A stretch of DNA of 64,000 nt from Prevotellaceae bacterium (GTDB lineage Bacteria > Bacteroidota > Bacteroidia > Bacteroidales > Paludibacteraceae), in assembly GCA_031271465.1 (NCBI GenBank), contig JAISVR010000031.1:1-64000 (forward strand), read 5' to 3'. Below are positions 36,229 to 45,524 of the stretch, in pieces (position 1 is the first letter of the stretch; each line of letters starts with the position of its first letter). The position numbers and the translations under genes were made by a program. The notes below the pieces were generated by a model that did no database searches, was not told the origin of the DNA, and was given only the letters and a program-made list of their open reading frames with translations.

Positions 36229-37247
36229 ATATTTTTCTTTTTATGTGCTGAAATTTCCATAAAACATTTCATTTCTCTGTCAAAGTCGGAAATGATTTTT
36301 TGCGTTTTGTTAAATTCCTCATATTCTGCTTCTGCTTTTTCCATTGCTTTTTGATGAGAAACACTGCCTTTATCTTCAAGAATTTTATATTTCCGAAACG
36401 ATAAAAATTCATTGATGCTTGTCGCAAAATCTTCCATTGTAAAAGTGTTTTCGCGCTCTATCAAGTCTTCAATATAATCGAAATAACCCGTTATGGTGCG
36501 TTCCAATCGGCGAATTTCCGTTTCGGACAAGTAGTTTTTTGCCACCGTAACATCAGATTTCAGAATGCGTCCGTCTGGCGAGTTTTTCCAAGTCTGCAAG
36601 CCCATATTTTCAGCATTTCGATTAGCTTTTGTGTAAATTATTTCGGCAGCAGTTTGTCCCGCAATAGCGTAATGAAACTTATTTTGCACCGTTGCATAAA
36701 AACTACGCGTAACGCCGGAACTGCGGTCATAATCAATGCTACATTCGGCAAAAATATCGGTAATTTGCTGCCAAATACGCCTTTCGCTTGCTCGAATGGA
36801 ACGCACTCGCTCCAAAAGTTCGCGGAAATAATCTTTTCCGAAAACAGTCTTTCCCTGTTTCAAGCGTTCATCGTCAAGCACAAAACCTTTCGTAATAAAC
36901 TCTTTAAGCGTTTTTGTAGCCCAAATGCGGAATTGCGTTGCTTTGGCGGAATTTACCCGATAACCAACGGAAATAATAGCATCGAGATTGTAAAATTCAA
37001 TAATTTCGCTGACTTCTCCTCTAAACCCACGATTCACGACTGTTTCCATTTTGGAAATAGTCGCATTTTCAACAAGTTCACCTTCTGCAAAAATATTTTT
37101 CAAATGCTTGCTGATGGCAGGTACTTGCACACCAAACAACGCCGCCATAGCTTTTTGTGTAAGCCAAATGGTTTCGTCCTTTACCGCCACATCAACCTTT
37201 ATATTTTCCTGTGGTGTGTTGTATATCAGAAATTGCAATTCTTTCAT
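36225..37247 (-). CDS. RhuM-family protein
   Basis: A 340-residue protein with the family's features. The N-terminal domain has DETIWLTQKAMAALFGVQVP and HLKNIFAEGEL. The central block is IIEFYNLDAIISVGYRVNSAKATQFRIWAT near residue 83, followed by RELLERVRSIRASERRIWQQ and FATSINEFLSFRKY. RhuM was named in Salmonella pathogenicity island 3 and its biochemistry is not established. Relatives are frequent in accessory regions and resemble KilA-N/ORF6N-type DNA-binding proteins. It is complete here and forms a cluster with the truncated copy and the alkD/DUF3781 pair. Confidence 0.88.
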   Translation of the reverse strand: MKELQFLIYNTPQENIKVDVAVKDETIWLTQKAMAALFGVQVPAISKHLKNIFAEGELVENATISKMETVVNRGFRGEVSEIIEFYNLDAIISVGYRVNSAKATQFRIWATKTLKEFITKGFVLDDERLKQGKTVFGKDYFRELLERVRSIRASERRIWQQITDIFAECSIDYDRSSGVTRSFYATVQNKFHYAIAGQTAAEIIYTKANRNAENMGLQTWKNSPDGRILKSDVTVAKNYLSETEIRRLERTITGYFDYIEDLIERENTFTMEDFATSINEFLSFRKYKILEDKGSVSHQKAMEKAEAEYEEFNKTQKIISDFDREMKCFMEISAHKKKNI

Positions 37248-37274
37248 CTTATTTTCTCGAAAATTCCAATATTG

Positions 37275-37508
37275 TCAATGCGTTTTATGCGCCGTAATCA
37301 CCGTAAAACTCTTTGCATTAATCGTCAAAACAAAATCATCGCTACGAACATACCAGTTTTTACCCTTTCGTAACACAAAATCATTACTTTCATCAAGGTC
37401 AGCTTTTCGACACCACGCAAGCACTTCCTCAAATTCCAAACCGATATTTCGTTTTATGCGTTCCCTGCCAAGTTCGGTTGTGTGCAGTTTTTCAACAGGG
37501 ATTTTCAT
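37275..37508 (-). CDS. DUF3781 domain protein
   Basis: A 77-residue basic protein whose whole length resembles DUF3781 (LHTTELGRERIKRNIGLEFE, then WCRKADLDES and KGKNWYVRSDDFVLTINA). Function is unknown. Its start overlaps the stop of the alkD-like gene by 4 bases, implying coupled expression with a DNA repair protein. The tryptophan/arginine-rich beta part would suit nucleic-acid contact, which is inference only. Confidence 0.8.
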   Translation of the reverse strand: MKIPVEKLHTTELGRERIKRNIGLEFEEVLAWCRKADLDESNDFVLRKGKNWYVRSDDFVLTINAKSFTVITAHKTH

Positions 37509-38155
37509 TCCTGAATATGTTTACTTGCCTCGCGTATAGAAAGCGGAGCCATCCTATCCCTATGTGTTTCAATAAAACTCCGCACCCATTCGGGATTTGT
37601 TTTGCTGTATTCGCGCAAGCTCCAAGCAATTGCCTTATTGATAAAAAATTCCTTTTGTCCAAGATTATTTTCGATAATTTTCGCCAATAATTCGGTGTCT
37701 GTTTTTTCTTTTCGCAACAATTGATGGTCTATCGCAATACGCCGCAACCAAAAATTTTCACTCACGCTCCATTCAAGCAAAATAGCATTCACAGCAGGAT
37801 TTTCGAGCGCAATACCTCCTACAATTCGGTCGAGAAAATCAATTGTATCCCACCACGATTTGGTTTCGGCAAGCTTTTTCAAATGAGGAATATCGCGAAT
37901 CGTTAGCAAGCGCGCTACTACACGCAGATATTCCAATGCCAAATATTGAAATTCGCGCTCCAACGCCCAACATTTATCAATAAATGCCCAATCAATAGTT
38001 GTTGCCTTTTTGGCTTCTTTCAAAAACGACTTGGATAACTCTGCCCGTTTAGGTTTAGGAATACCCAAAAACGGACAGATGTTTTTCATATACGCCGCCA
38101 TAGATACGGCTTGTACACTGTTAGCGTTTTGGTAAAAAAGCGCGAAAATATCCAT
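37505..38155 (-). CDS. DNA alkylation repair protein, AlkD-like
   Basis: A 216-residue all-helical protein of the AlkD/HEAT-repeat glycosylase family, which removes bulky or cationic alkylated bases. Visible features are FLGIPKPKRAELSKSFLKEA near residue 29, WALEREFQYLALEYL near 62, TKSWWDTIDFL near 98 (the WWD-Asp active-site region) and WLRRIAIDHQL near 133. The start codon lies 2 bases after the fabD stop, so it may be transcribed from the fabD promoter. Confidence 0.88.
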   Translation of the reverse strand: MDIFALFYQNANSVQAVSMAAYMKNICPFLGIPKPKRAELSKSFLKEAKKATTIDWAFIDKCWALEREFQYLALEYLRVVARLLTIRDIPHLKKLAETKSWWDTIDFLDRIVGGIALENPAVNAILLEWSVSENFWLRRIAIDHQLLRKEKTDTELLAKIIENNLGQKEFFINKAIAWSLREYSKTNPEWVRSFIETHRDRMAPLSIREASKHIQE

Positions 38156-38157
38156 TT

Positions 38158-39027
38158 TTAACCTACTTCAACGGTTTTATCTATTTTTGTTATCAAGCCC
38201 TGCAATACTTTACCGGGACCGAGTTCGCGGAATGAAGTGGCGCCATCGGCAATCATATTTTGCACCGATTGTGTCCAGCGAACAGGAGCTGTCAATTGTG
38301 CTATCAAATTAGCTTTAATGACTTCCGGTTCGGTTTGCGGCAGCGCGTTTACATTTTGATACACAGGGCAAATTGGCGCACTAAATGCCGTTGCAGCAAT
38401 GGCTTTCTCTAACTCTACACGAGCCGGCTCCATAAGCGGCGAGTGAAATGCTCCGCCCACAGGCAAACGCAAAGCTCGTTTAGCGCCTTTTTCCTTCAAA
38501 ATTTCACAGGCTTTGTCCACGCCCTCAATAGTGCCGGATATTACTAATTGTCCGGGACAATTATAATTGGCAGCTACCACCACTTCGGGGATTGAGGCGC
38601 ATACTTCTTCTACTACTTCATCTGCCAAGCCAAGTACGGCAGCCATTGTTCCGGGTACGGTTTCGCAAGCCGCTTGCATTGCTCGGGCACGCGCCGACAC
38701 AAGACGCAAACCGTCTTCAAAACTCATTGCACCGGCTGCTACAAGAGCAGAAAATTCACCCAGCGAGTGCCCTGCTACCATATCGGGTTTAAATTCTTCG
38801 CCCAATGTTTTGGCTGTGATGACTGAATGAAGAAATACAGCGGGCTGCGTTACTTTGGTTTGACGAAGGTCTTCGTCTGTACCTGCAAACATCAAATCGG
38901 TAATGCGGAAACCAAGAATTTCGTTTGCCTTTTCAAATAATTCTTTGGCAAGCGCCGAGTTTTCGTACAGGTCTTTGCCCATACCTACAAATTGGGCGCC
39001 TTGCCCCGGAAATACAAATGCTTTCAT
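38158..39027 (-). CDS. fabD: malonyl-CoA:ACP transacylase
   Basis: A 289-residue enzyme of fatty acid synthesis that transfers malonyl from CoA to acyl carrier protein. It shows FPGQGAQFVGMGKDLY at the N-terminus, active-site serine in AGHSLGEFSAL near residue 90, GGAFHSPLMEPA near 194 with the catalytic His, and the ELGPGKVLQGL motif near the C-terminus. Downstream it runs directly into the alkD-like gene. Confidence 0.95.
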   Translation of the reverse strand: MKAFVFPGQGAQFVGMGKDLYENSALAKELFEKANEILGFRITDLMFAGTDEDLRQTKVTQPAVFLHSVITAKTLGEEFKPDMVAGHSLGEFSALVAAGAMSFEDGLRLVSARARAMQAACETVPGTMAAVLGLADEVVEEVCASIPEVVVAANYNCPGQLVISGTIEGVDKACEILKEKGAKRALRLPVGGAFHSPLMEPARVELEKAIAATAFSAPICPVYQNVNALPQTEPEVIKANLIAQLTAPVRWTQSVQNMIADGATSFRELGPGKVLQGLITKIDKTVEVG

Positions 39028-39071
39028 ATTATTAATTACGATGTTATAAATATTTATTAAAAAATCGGTCG

Positions 39072-39079
39072 CAAAGGTA
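39072..39079 (-). promoter_or_regulatory. -7 promoter box for fabD
   Basis: TACCTTTG on the minus strand, 44 bases before the fabD ATG. Confidence 0.5.
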
Positions 39080-39164
39080 AGAAAAAATGAAGAATGAAGA
39101 AATTCTAAGGAAAAATGAGTAAACGAAAATATGCAAAAAAATAAGCAGCGTTAATTATTAATTT

Positions 39165-39172
39165 TATCTTTG
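39165..39172 (+). promoter_or_regulatory. -7 promoter box for the CPA2 antiporter gene
   Basis: TATCTTTG on the plus strand, 30 bases before the ATG at 39203. It is divergent from the fabD promoter. Confidence 0.5.
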
Positions 39173-39202
39173 CACTGCAACTTTAAAAAAAGATGATTTT
39201 GT

Positions 39203-41434
39203 ATGGGACATTTACCGGATCTTATTTCTGATTTGGCTCTTATTTTAATAACAGGAGCTATCACTACATTGATTTTCAAGAAGATACGACAACCTTTGGT
39301 GTTGGGGTATATCATAGCGGGTTTTTTGGTCGGTCCTCACCTATCGCTTACGCCTACGGTTGCCGATACTGAAAATATTCGTACCTGGGCAGATATCGGG
39401 GTAATTTTCCTGCTGTTTAGCTTAGGACTCGAATTTAGTTTTAAAAAATTGAAACGGATTGGTTCGGAGGCTTCGGTTACAGGTTTGTTCGAAATTATAT
39501 TTATTGGTTTGGTAGGATTCTTTACCGGTAAGGCGTTGGGTTGGCGGTTGATGGATAGTTTATTTTTGGGTGGTATGTTGGCAAGTTCGTCTACCACTAT
39601 TATCCTCAAAGCCTTTGATGAGTTGGGTATAAAAAATAAACGATTTGCACAGGTTGTTTTTGGAGTGCTTATTGTTGAAGACCTTGTGGTGATATTACTT
39701 ATGGTATTGCTTTCCACTGTGGCTGTTACGCAGCAGTTTCAAGGGATGGAAATGCTTTTTGTTGTTTTTAAATTACTGTTTTTCTTGGTATTATGGTTTA
39801 TTGCCGGCATTTTTCTTATTCCTACATTGCTCAAAAATGCGAAAAAGATTTTCGATGAAGAAACATTGTTAGTCTTTTCCATAGGTTTATGTCTGGTAAT
39901 GGTAGTACTTGCCGTTCAAGTAGGTTTTTCTGCCGAACTGGGAGCTTTTATTATGGGTTCAATATTAGCAGAAACTACTTCTGCCGAAAAAATAGAACAT
40001 CTTATAAAACCGGTAAAGAATCTTTTTGGAGCTATATTTTTCGTGTCGGTCGGTATGCTTATCGACCCGCAAGCGATAGTAGAATACAGCACGCCGGTAA
40101 TTGTTATTACTCTGTTGATGATTTTCGGAAAATTATTTAGCTCTACTGTGGGGGCATTGATTTCGGGGCAGCCACTCAAACAGTCGATACAAGTAGGTAT
40201 GAGTATGGCACAAGTGGGCGAGTTTGCTTTTATTGTGGCAGCACTGGGGCTTTCGTTGGGTGTAACGAGCGATTTCTTGTTTCCGATAGCAGTAGGAGTA
40301 TCGGCAATAAGTACATTTACCACACCTTATATGATAAAATATTCGCCGAAATTTTATGATTTCGTAGTTCGAATTATCCCTGAAAAATATTTGCTTAGAA
40401 TTCAAAATTACAGCATGAGTGCGCAAAGTATTCGCGTGGAAAGCAAACTGAAACAAGTGTTGAAACAATATGCTATCATGGTATTTCCTAATGCGATTAT
40501 AATCGTGGCGATACTTATTTTTTGTTTCAAATGGTTGTTTCCGTTTTTCGACCGTTTTATTGAGAACGCCCTTTTATATGATTTCGTATCGTTGGTAGTT
40601 TCGGTAGCAATTATTTCACCATTTTTGTGGGCAATGGTAATGAAAAAACCCAAAAGCACTGCCTACAGTGAGTTGTGGATTAATTCAAAATACAATCACG
40701 GACCGTTGCTTGTGCTTGAAATCGGGCGGAATATTGCAGGCATTGCTATTTTGTTGGTATTGGTAATGCACATTTTTTCGATAGGTGTAGCTTTGTTTAT
40801 AGTTATTCCGTTGTTAGTAATCTTTTTCCTGATATTTTCTCAAAATATACAAAAATGGTATGGTAAACTCGAAAATCGCTTTTTGAATAATTACTCGGAA
40901 CGCGATAAGGCTGAAGAAGCGAACTACAATAGCATTCGAGAACAATTTTGCGCACACTCCGAATTGTCTCTTTGGAATGTGCATTTGGTGGAAATAGAAG
41001 TGAGTCCGAATGCCGATTTTTTAGGACAATCTTTGCAAAATTTAGAATGGCGTCAATTGTCGGGTATCAGCATAGCGTATATTAAGCGTGGCGATAGATT
41101 GATTTATGCACCAACCAAAGACGAAAGTATTTTTCCTTACGACCAATTGGGGGTAATCGGTACCGACGAGCAAATTGATAAATTTAACAAATTACTCCTT
41201 GCAGGGAAACATTGCTGCGACGACGAAAGTGAAATTAAGAGTAGCGATGATATCGTAATTCGTCATTTGGTGGTACAAGACAGCAATCAATTGAGCGGTA
41301 AAACTATCCTGCAATCGGGTATCAAAGGTTTGATAATCGGTATTGAGCGTAATGGAGAACGAATTGTGAATCCCAAACCCGAAACGCTTTTTAATCAGGG
41401 CGATATTGTTTGGTTGGTAGGCGAGCGCGATTAA
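39203..41434 (+). CDS. CPA2 cation:proton antiporter (KefB/RosB type) with C-terminal TrkA-C domains
   Basis: A 743-residue inner-membrane protein. The N-terminal Na/H-exchanger domain has about 12 segments (IRQPLVLGYIIAGFLVGP near residue 28, IFLLFSLGLEFSFKKL near 72, LIVEDLVVILLM near 154 with the ion-binding Asp). Four further membrane segments cover about 415-545. A cytoplasmic tail has two TrkA-C-like modules (VEIEVSPNADFLGQSLQNLE near 596 and VQDSNQLSGKTILQSGI near 690). It exchanges K+ or Na+ for protons. No TrkA-N nucleotide-binding domain is seen. Confidence 0.9.
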   Translation: MGHLPDLISDLALILITGAITTLIFKKIRQPLVLGYIIAGFLVGPHLSLTPTVADTENIRTWADIGVIFLLFSLGLEFSFKKLKRIGSEASVTGLFEIIFIGLVGFFTGKALGWRLMDSLFLGGMLASSSTTIILKAFDELGIKNKRFAQVVFGVLIVEDLVVILLMVLLSTVAVTQQFQGMEMLFVVFKLLFFLVLWFIAGIFLIPTLLKNAKKIFDEETLLVFSIGLCLVMVVLAVQVGFSAELGAFIMGSILAETTSAEKIEHLIKPVKNLFGAIFFVSVGMLIDPQAIVEYSTPVIVITLLMIFGKLFSSTVGALISGQPLKQSIQVGMSMAQVGEFAFIVAALGLSLGVTSDFLFPIAVGVSAISTFTTPYMIKYSPKFYDFVVRIIPEKYLLRIQNYSMSAQSIRVESKLKQVLKQYAIMVFPNAIIIVAILIFCFKWLFPFFDRFIENALLYDFVSLVVSVAIISPFLWAMVMKKPKSTAYSELWINSKYNHGPLLVLEIGRNIAGIAILLVLVMHIFSIGVALFIVIPLLVIFFLIFSQNIQKWYGKLENRFLNNYSERDKAEEANYNSIREQFCAHSELSLWNVHLVEIEVSPNADFLGQSLQNLEWRQLSGISIAYIKRGDRLIYAPTKDESIFPYDQLGVIGTDEQIDKFNKLLLAGKHCCDDESEIKSSDDIVIRHLVVQDSNQLSGKTILQSGIKGLIIGIERNGERIVNPKPETLFNQGDIVWLVGERD

Positions 41435-41458
41435 AAACAAATAACTATTATAAAAAAA

Positions 41459-41486
41459 GGCTGATTCTCTTAGAGAAATCAGCCTT
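41459..41486. terminator. bidirectional terminator
   Basis: AGGCTGATT with AATCAGCCT, extended by TCTCTTAGAGA in the centre. An A run lies before it and a TTTGT follows. It separates two convergent genes. Confidence 0.8.
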
Positions 41487-41506
41487 TGTACATTTATAAT
41501 GTGTGG

Positions 41507-42346
41507 TTATTTACGCAATTGTCGTTTTCCATATTTAGCATAACAGTCGCTGCTGCCGTTAATTCGATATTGAATCGAAACCATGCCGGTTACATAGGCG
41601 TCATTCATATTCGACCATTTTGTGTAATAACCGTCTAAAAAATCGGATTTTCCTCCCACCATGTAGTTAAATGCTAATTCGCCTGCAAGTTCAATTTCTT
41701 GTGTGATAGGAAAACTTAATCCGAAACCGAAAGGAATTGCTAAACTTGGCGATGAATACTTAAACATATCCTCTTTTTTGTCGTAATATTCATTGTAAAA
41801 GCGAGTCGGATTACGCATATACATATCTTTATCTATCCAAGTGTCTGCATAAGCACGACCGGGTAAAATGGTTTTATTTGGGTCTGCCGGATCAACATAT
41901 TTCCAATAGGTAGTGTAAAACAAGCCCGAAATACCTGCAAAAGCATAAAGCTTATAATCGGTTCGTCGCCATGTACCTTTAAGAAAATAAAAATTGAAAC
42001 GCAAAGAAGCTTCAAGAATTGATGCTTTATAACTGAATTCGCGTTCGTTACGCGAATTGTCGTCGTTGCCGGCAAACATGTGATACGAGCCTGCAATACG
42101 ATTGCCTATCCAATCGTTCCAGTCGTGCTGGTAACCAAGCGAAATAGACGGACGAGAGTAAAGAACATCCCAGTCTGTTGCCCATAAGTTTTCAAAGTTA
42201 GCACCCCCGGCGTCACCGAACATATAGTTGGCTCCCAAGCCGAATACCAAATAATCTTTGCTGTTGTTTGACGAACTGCGACCAACTCGTGCCGAAATTG
42301 ACAGAACACTACATAAAAAAATGCTGAGTAATATTATTCGTTTCAT
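41507..42346 (-). CDS. outer-membrane beta-barrel protein, unknown
   Basis: A 279-residue protein with a signal peptide (KRIILLSIFLCSVLSISA). Amphipathic strands with aromatic girdles follow (ILEASLRFNFYFLKGT, LYAFAGISGLFY, AYVTGMVSIQYRI), consistent with a 10-12-stranded outer-membrane barrel of the DUF6089/porin type. I start at the ATG at 42346, not at an upstream TTG, because the -7 promoter box overlaps that TTG. Confidence 0.75.
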   Translation of the reverse strand: MKRIILLSIFLCSVLSISARVGRSSSNNSKDYLVFGLGANYMFGDAGGANFENLWATDWDVLYSRPSISLGYQHDWNDWIGNRIAGSYHMFAGNDDNSRNEREFSYKASILEASLRFNFYFLKGTWRRTDYKLYAFAGISGLFYTTYWKYVDPADPNKTILPGRAYADTWIDKDMYMRNPTRFYNEYYDKKEDMFKYSSPSLAIPFGFGLSFPITQEIELAGELAFNYMVGGKSDFLDGYYTKWSNMNDAYVTGMVSIQYRINGSSDCYAKYGKRQLRK

Positions 42347-42370
42347 TGAGCTATGATTAGAGTTTGGGGA

Positions 42371-42378
42371 CAAAGGTA
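42371..42378 (-). promoter_or_regulatory. -7 promoter box for the beta-barrel gene
   Basis: TACCTTTG on the minus strand, 24 bases before the ATG at 42346. It decides the start choice of that gene. Confidence 0.5.
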
Positions 42379-42469
42379 ATTAGGAATTATTAATAAACGA
42401 ACAAATATAATTGTTTTTTTATTTTTTGAATGAAAATTTTAGAATTTCAGTTAAAAAAACAAAATATTA

Positions 42470-43282
42470 TTATTTGTAATATTTTCGATAAATATCTCGA
42501 TAATCTTTTGTTTGAAGAAAATTAATAAGAAAACTATCTATTTTTTCTTTCAATACAGGAGAAGAAGGACGCATAGCCCATGCTTGCATTTGCGTGAAAC
42601 TGATAGCCGTGGCAATATCCAATTCCGGCAGATGAGGAGCGTTTTGCTGTGCCGTTTGACGGTTGCTCACCGTGTAGTCAATATCACCTTTGGCAACGAG
42701 TATCATCAGTTGTTCTTCTTCGTATTGAGGTTTCTCTTGTACACAAATAGTATCGGCAATTTCATTTGAAAGATTACGCAATCGCAGGATGTTGGGCGAA
42801 TTTTGCGGCACAACAACCGTTTCTCCACCCAATAGAAGCTGATTGCGAATAGGTTGCTTTCCGTTGTTGTATTCTGCTTTTCGTTGAACCAATACTTGTG
42901 GAATTTGAATGATAGACGACGAAAAAAGTAATCGTTCTCGGAGATTAAGATTTACAGGGATATTGCGGGCAATAATATCGATTTTCCCCGCTTCCAAATC
43001 GCGGATATTTTGCTCCAAACTATTTTCGATTCTCCACTCGGGGCGCAGATGCAGGCTATCGCACAAAGCATTTATCAATTCGTATTGAAAACCTGCTACC
43101 GTATCGCCTGTGATAAAATAATCGGTTGAGCTATAATCGGTAGCAACACGCAATACACCTTTGCGGGCAATTTGCTGATAATCGCGCAAACCGTTTTGCG
43201 AAACGGCAAAAATTATTACACCGATAAGAATTACCGCGGCGGAAGCGATGATGAGTATTGTTTTTTGCTTAAATTTTTTCAT
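42470..43282 (-). CDS. membrane-anchored family 3 solute-binding protein
   Basis: A 270-residue protein with one N-terminal membrane segment (ILIIASAAVILIGVIIFAVS) and no lipobox. A periplasmic type 3 solute-binding fold follows (GVLRVATDYSSTDYF, GFQYELINALCDSL, DLEAGKIDIIARNIPV, AKGDIDYTVSNRQTA). It resembles the regulatory N-terminal domain of the lytic transglycosylase MltF, but no transglycosylase domain follows. No ABC amino-acid permease gene is adjacent. It may be a sensor or ligand-binding protein. I start at the ATG at 43282; a TTG 8 codons upstream is less likely. Confidence 0.78.
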   Translation of the reverse strand: MKKFKQKTILIIASAAVILIGVIIFAVSQNGLRDYQQIARKGVLRVATDYSSTDYFITGDTVAGFQYELINALCDSLHLRPEWRIENSLEQNIRDLEAGKIDIIARNIPVNLNLRERLLFSSSIIQIPQVLVQRKAEYNNGKQPIRNQLLLGGETVVVPQNSPNILRLRNLSNEIADTICVQEKPQYEEEQLMILVAKGDIDYTVSNRQTAQQNAPHLPELDIATAISFTQMQAWAMRPSSPVLKEKIDSFLINFLQTKDYRDIYRKYYK

Positions 43283-43347
43283 ACAAGTTAAATGTGAATG
43301 GAGCAAGAATTTTCACCCGACAAATTTACACAGTATTTTTTATTTAT

Positions 43348-43355
43348 TACCTTTG
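43348..43355 (+). promoter_or_regulatory. -7 promoter box for the FtsX-type permease gene
   Basis: TACCTTTG lies 22 bases before the ATG at 43378. It falls inside the upstream extension of the open frame, supporting the ATG rather than the GTG at 43294. Confidence 0.5.
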
Positions 43356-43377
43356 TCCGCTGTTTTTTGTATATTTT

Positions 43378-44628
43378 ATGAATCTTGAATTTTTCATAGC
43401 GAAACGAATACAAAGCGACCGCAAGCGGGGAAAATCCGTGTCGCGCCCTGCCGTGCGGGTGGCGATGCTTGGTATTGCGCTGGGAGTAGCGGTGATGCTT
43501 ATCACGGTGGCTATTGTTATTGGTTTCAAAAAGGAAATTCGTAGCAAAGTAATTGCCTTTGGTTCGCATATACAGGTAACGAATTTTGATAGCAACGCAT
43601 CGTTCGAAACAAATCCGATTTGGGTAACCGATAGCCTTGTGCATAGCATTGCTACGGTTGAGGGTGTTCGCCACATTCAGAGTTTTGGCATCAAACCGGG
43701 TATTATCAAAACGGATGAAGATGTGCAAACTGCAATATTTAAGGGAATAGACCGCAATTTTGACTGGAATTTTTATCGAAAAAATCTTGTACAGGGCGAT
43801 TCAATCACTTTCGGTAACGATGGATTGCCCTCGCGCGAGGTGATTATTTCGCAATATATTGCCGATTTGATGCGGCTCGAGGTTGGTAGCGCGTTTCTCG
43901 CCTATTTTGTGCACGATGAAAATATTCGCGCTCGAAAATTTACGGTGACAGGTATTTATTGCACCAATTTTGTGGAATACGACCGACAGTTTATCCTTAC
44001 CGATCTCAGGCAAATACAACAAATTAACCAATGGGACACAGCGCAGGTAAGCGGGCTGGAAATATTGATAGATGACTATAGCCGCTTAAACGAATTGGGC
44101 GATGCAGTGTATTTTAAAACTGCCAATCGTTTTGGAAGCGATGGGTCTACCTTTCTTACCCGTACTATCGAAGATCTTAATCCGCAGGTATTTGCGTGGC
44201 TCGGAATGTTGGACATGAATGTGTGGATAATTCTCTCCTTGATGCTTATTGTGGCAGGTTTCAACATGATTTCGGGGCTGCTTATTCTTATTCTCGAACG
44301 CACGAATATGATTGGTATTCTTAAAGCTATAGGTGCAGCAGACTGGTCGGTGCGCAAAATTTTTCTCTATCATTCGTTTTTCCTTATCGGACGCGGTATG
44401 TTGTGGGGTAATCTATTGGGGCTTGGATTGTTGTTGTTGCAGTATTTTACGCACATCGTTCCACTCGATGCTGCTTATTATTATGTTGATTTTGTGCCTG
44501 TAGATTTTAATATTTGGCATATTCTGTTGATAAATACAGGCGCGTTTGTCGGTTCGGCATTAATGCTGTTATTGCCTTCTTATATTATTACCAAAATTTC
44601 GCCGGCAAAGGCGATAAAATTTGAGTGA
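43378..44628 (+). CDS. ABC transporter permease, FtsX/LolE type
   Basis: A 416-residue inner-membrane protein with the MacB/LolCE arrangement. One membrane helix is near residue 38 (VAMLGIALGVAVMLITVAIV). A periplasmic domain covers about 60-270, and three C-terminal helices begin near 280 (IILSLMLIVAGFNMISGLLI). The conserved ILERTNMIGILKAIGA occurs at the second membrane helix, and SPAKAIKFE at the end. It probably moves lipoproteins from the inner membrane; the partner ATPase gene is not in the window. The promoter box supports the ATG at 43378. Confidence 0.88.
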   Translation: MNLEFFIAKRIQSDRKRGKSVSRPAVRVAMLGIALGVAVMLITVAIVIGFKKEIRSKVIAFGSHIQVTNFDSNASFETNPIWVTDSLVHSIATVEGVRHIQSFGIKPGIIKTDEDVQTAIFKGIDRNFDWNFYRKNLVQGDSITFGNDGLPSREVIISQYIADLMRLEVGSAFLAYFVHDENIRARKFTVTGIYCTNFVEYDRQFILTDLRQIQQINQWDTAQVSGLEILIDDYSRLNELGDAVYFKTANRFGSDGSTFLTRTIEDLNPQVFAWLGMLDMNVWIILSLMLIVAGFNMISGLLILILERTNMIGILKAIGAADWSVRKIFLYHSFFLIGRGMLWGNLLGLGLLLLQYFTHIVPLDAAYYYVDFVPVDFNIWHILLINTGAFVGSALMLLLPSYIITKISPAKAIKFE

Positions 44629-44678
44629 TTTTGCGAAAAATCCATATTTAATTAGGTAAACATATAAAAAGTAAAAAA

Positions 44679-45488
44679 ATGTCGATTAGATTAGGAAAAG
44701 TAGTGAAAGAATTGAATGTAGGGATAGATACAGCTGTAGAATTTCTACATAAGCACAAGCACAGCGTTGAGCGCAATCCGAATGAAAAGATTTCAGATGA
44801 GCAACATGCTTTGCTTATCAAGGAATTTAGCCAGGATATGAATTTGAAGTTAGAATCCGAAAAAAATAGTCAGCAATTTGATGTGAATCTACTTCCGATA
44901 AAAAACTTGATTTATGAAATCAGAGGACAAAAAGTGATGTTGGACTTTGACCTTGCAGAAATGTATGAAGTTGAAACTCGTCGATTAAAAGAACAAGTCA
45001 GACGAAATATAGACCGATTTCCTTCCGATTTTATGTTTCAATTAGCTAAATCCGAATGGCATGAGCTTATCGCAAATTGCGACAACCTGCCCGACGGAAT
45101 TAAATTTAGCCCAACAACTCCTTTTGCTTTTACACAAGAAGGAGTTGCAATGTTGTCGGGTATTTTGCGTTCACCTGTTGCCGTAGCCACAAATATCCGA
45201 ATAATGCGAGCTTTTGTAGCAGTTAGAAAATTGATACTAAACCCTATTTCTATTGATAAAGCTACGGAATTGCAGCGTGAAGTTGCCGAATTGAAACAAT
45301 ATGTGGAAGATGTTTTTGCTGATTACAATGATATTAATGAAGATACGCGTTTGCAACTCGAACAGATAAATGACATACTTGTCGAAATGCAAATGCAAAA
45401 ACAACCGGTTTCGTTTAACAAACCTCGTCGTCGTATTGGATTTTACAGTAACGAACAACGAGATAATAACGAAGATTTAATAGAATAA
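44679..45488 (+). CDS. IF2N-like domain fused to ORF6N domain
   Basis: A 269-residue protein. Residues 1-62 ([20 protein letters not shown], then [17 protein letters not shown]) resemble the IF-2 N-terminal-like helical domain found on various Bacteroidota proteins. Residues about 75-190 form an ORF6N domain ([20 protein letters not shown], then [13 protein letters not shown] and [17 protein letters not shown]), a phage-type DNA-binding module. The C-terminal third is a probable coiled coil ([20 protein letters not shown]). It is likely a nucleic-acid-binding regulator of accessory-genome origin, and the domain combination is unusual. Confidence 0.82.
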   Translation: MSIRLGKVVKELNVGIDTAVEFLHKHKHSVERNPNEKISDEQHALLIKEFSQDMNLKLESEKNSQQFDVNLLPIKNLIYEIRGQKVMLDFDLAEMYEVETRRLKEQVRRNIDRFPSDFMFQLAKSEWHELIANCDNLPDGIKFSPTTPFAFTQEGVAMLSGILRSPVAVATNIRIMRAFVAVRKLILNPISIDKATELQREVAELKQYVEDVFADYNDINEDTRLQLEQINDILVEMQMQKQPVSFNKPRRRIGFYSNEQRDNNEDLIE

Positions 45489-45524
45489 AACGATAATTTG
45501 TGCTTTTAATTAAACTTTAAAAAT

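Noticed and set aside
43294..43377. 28-codon N-terminal extension of the FtsX-type permease
   Set aside because: It begins at GTG, overlaps a promoter box and adds an unexpected extra hydrophobic segment.
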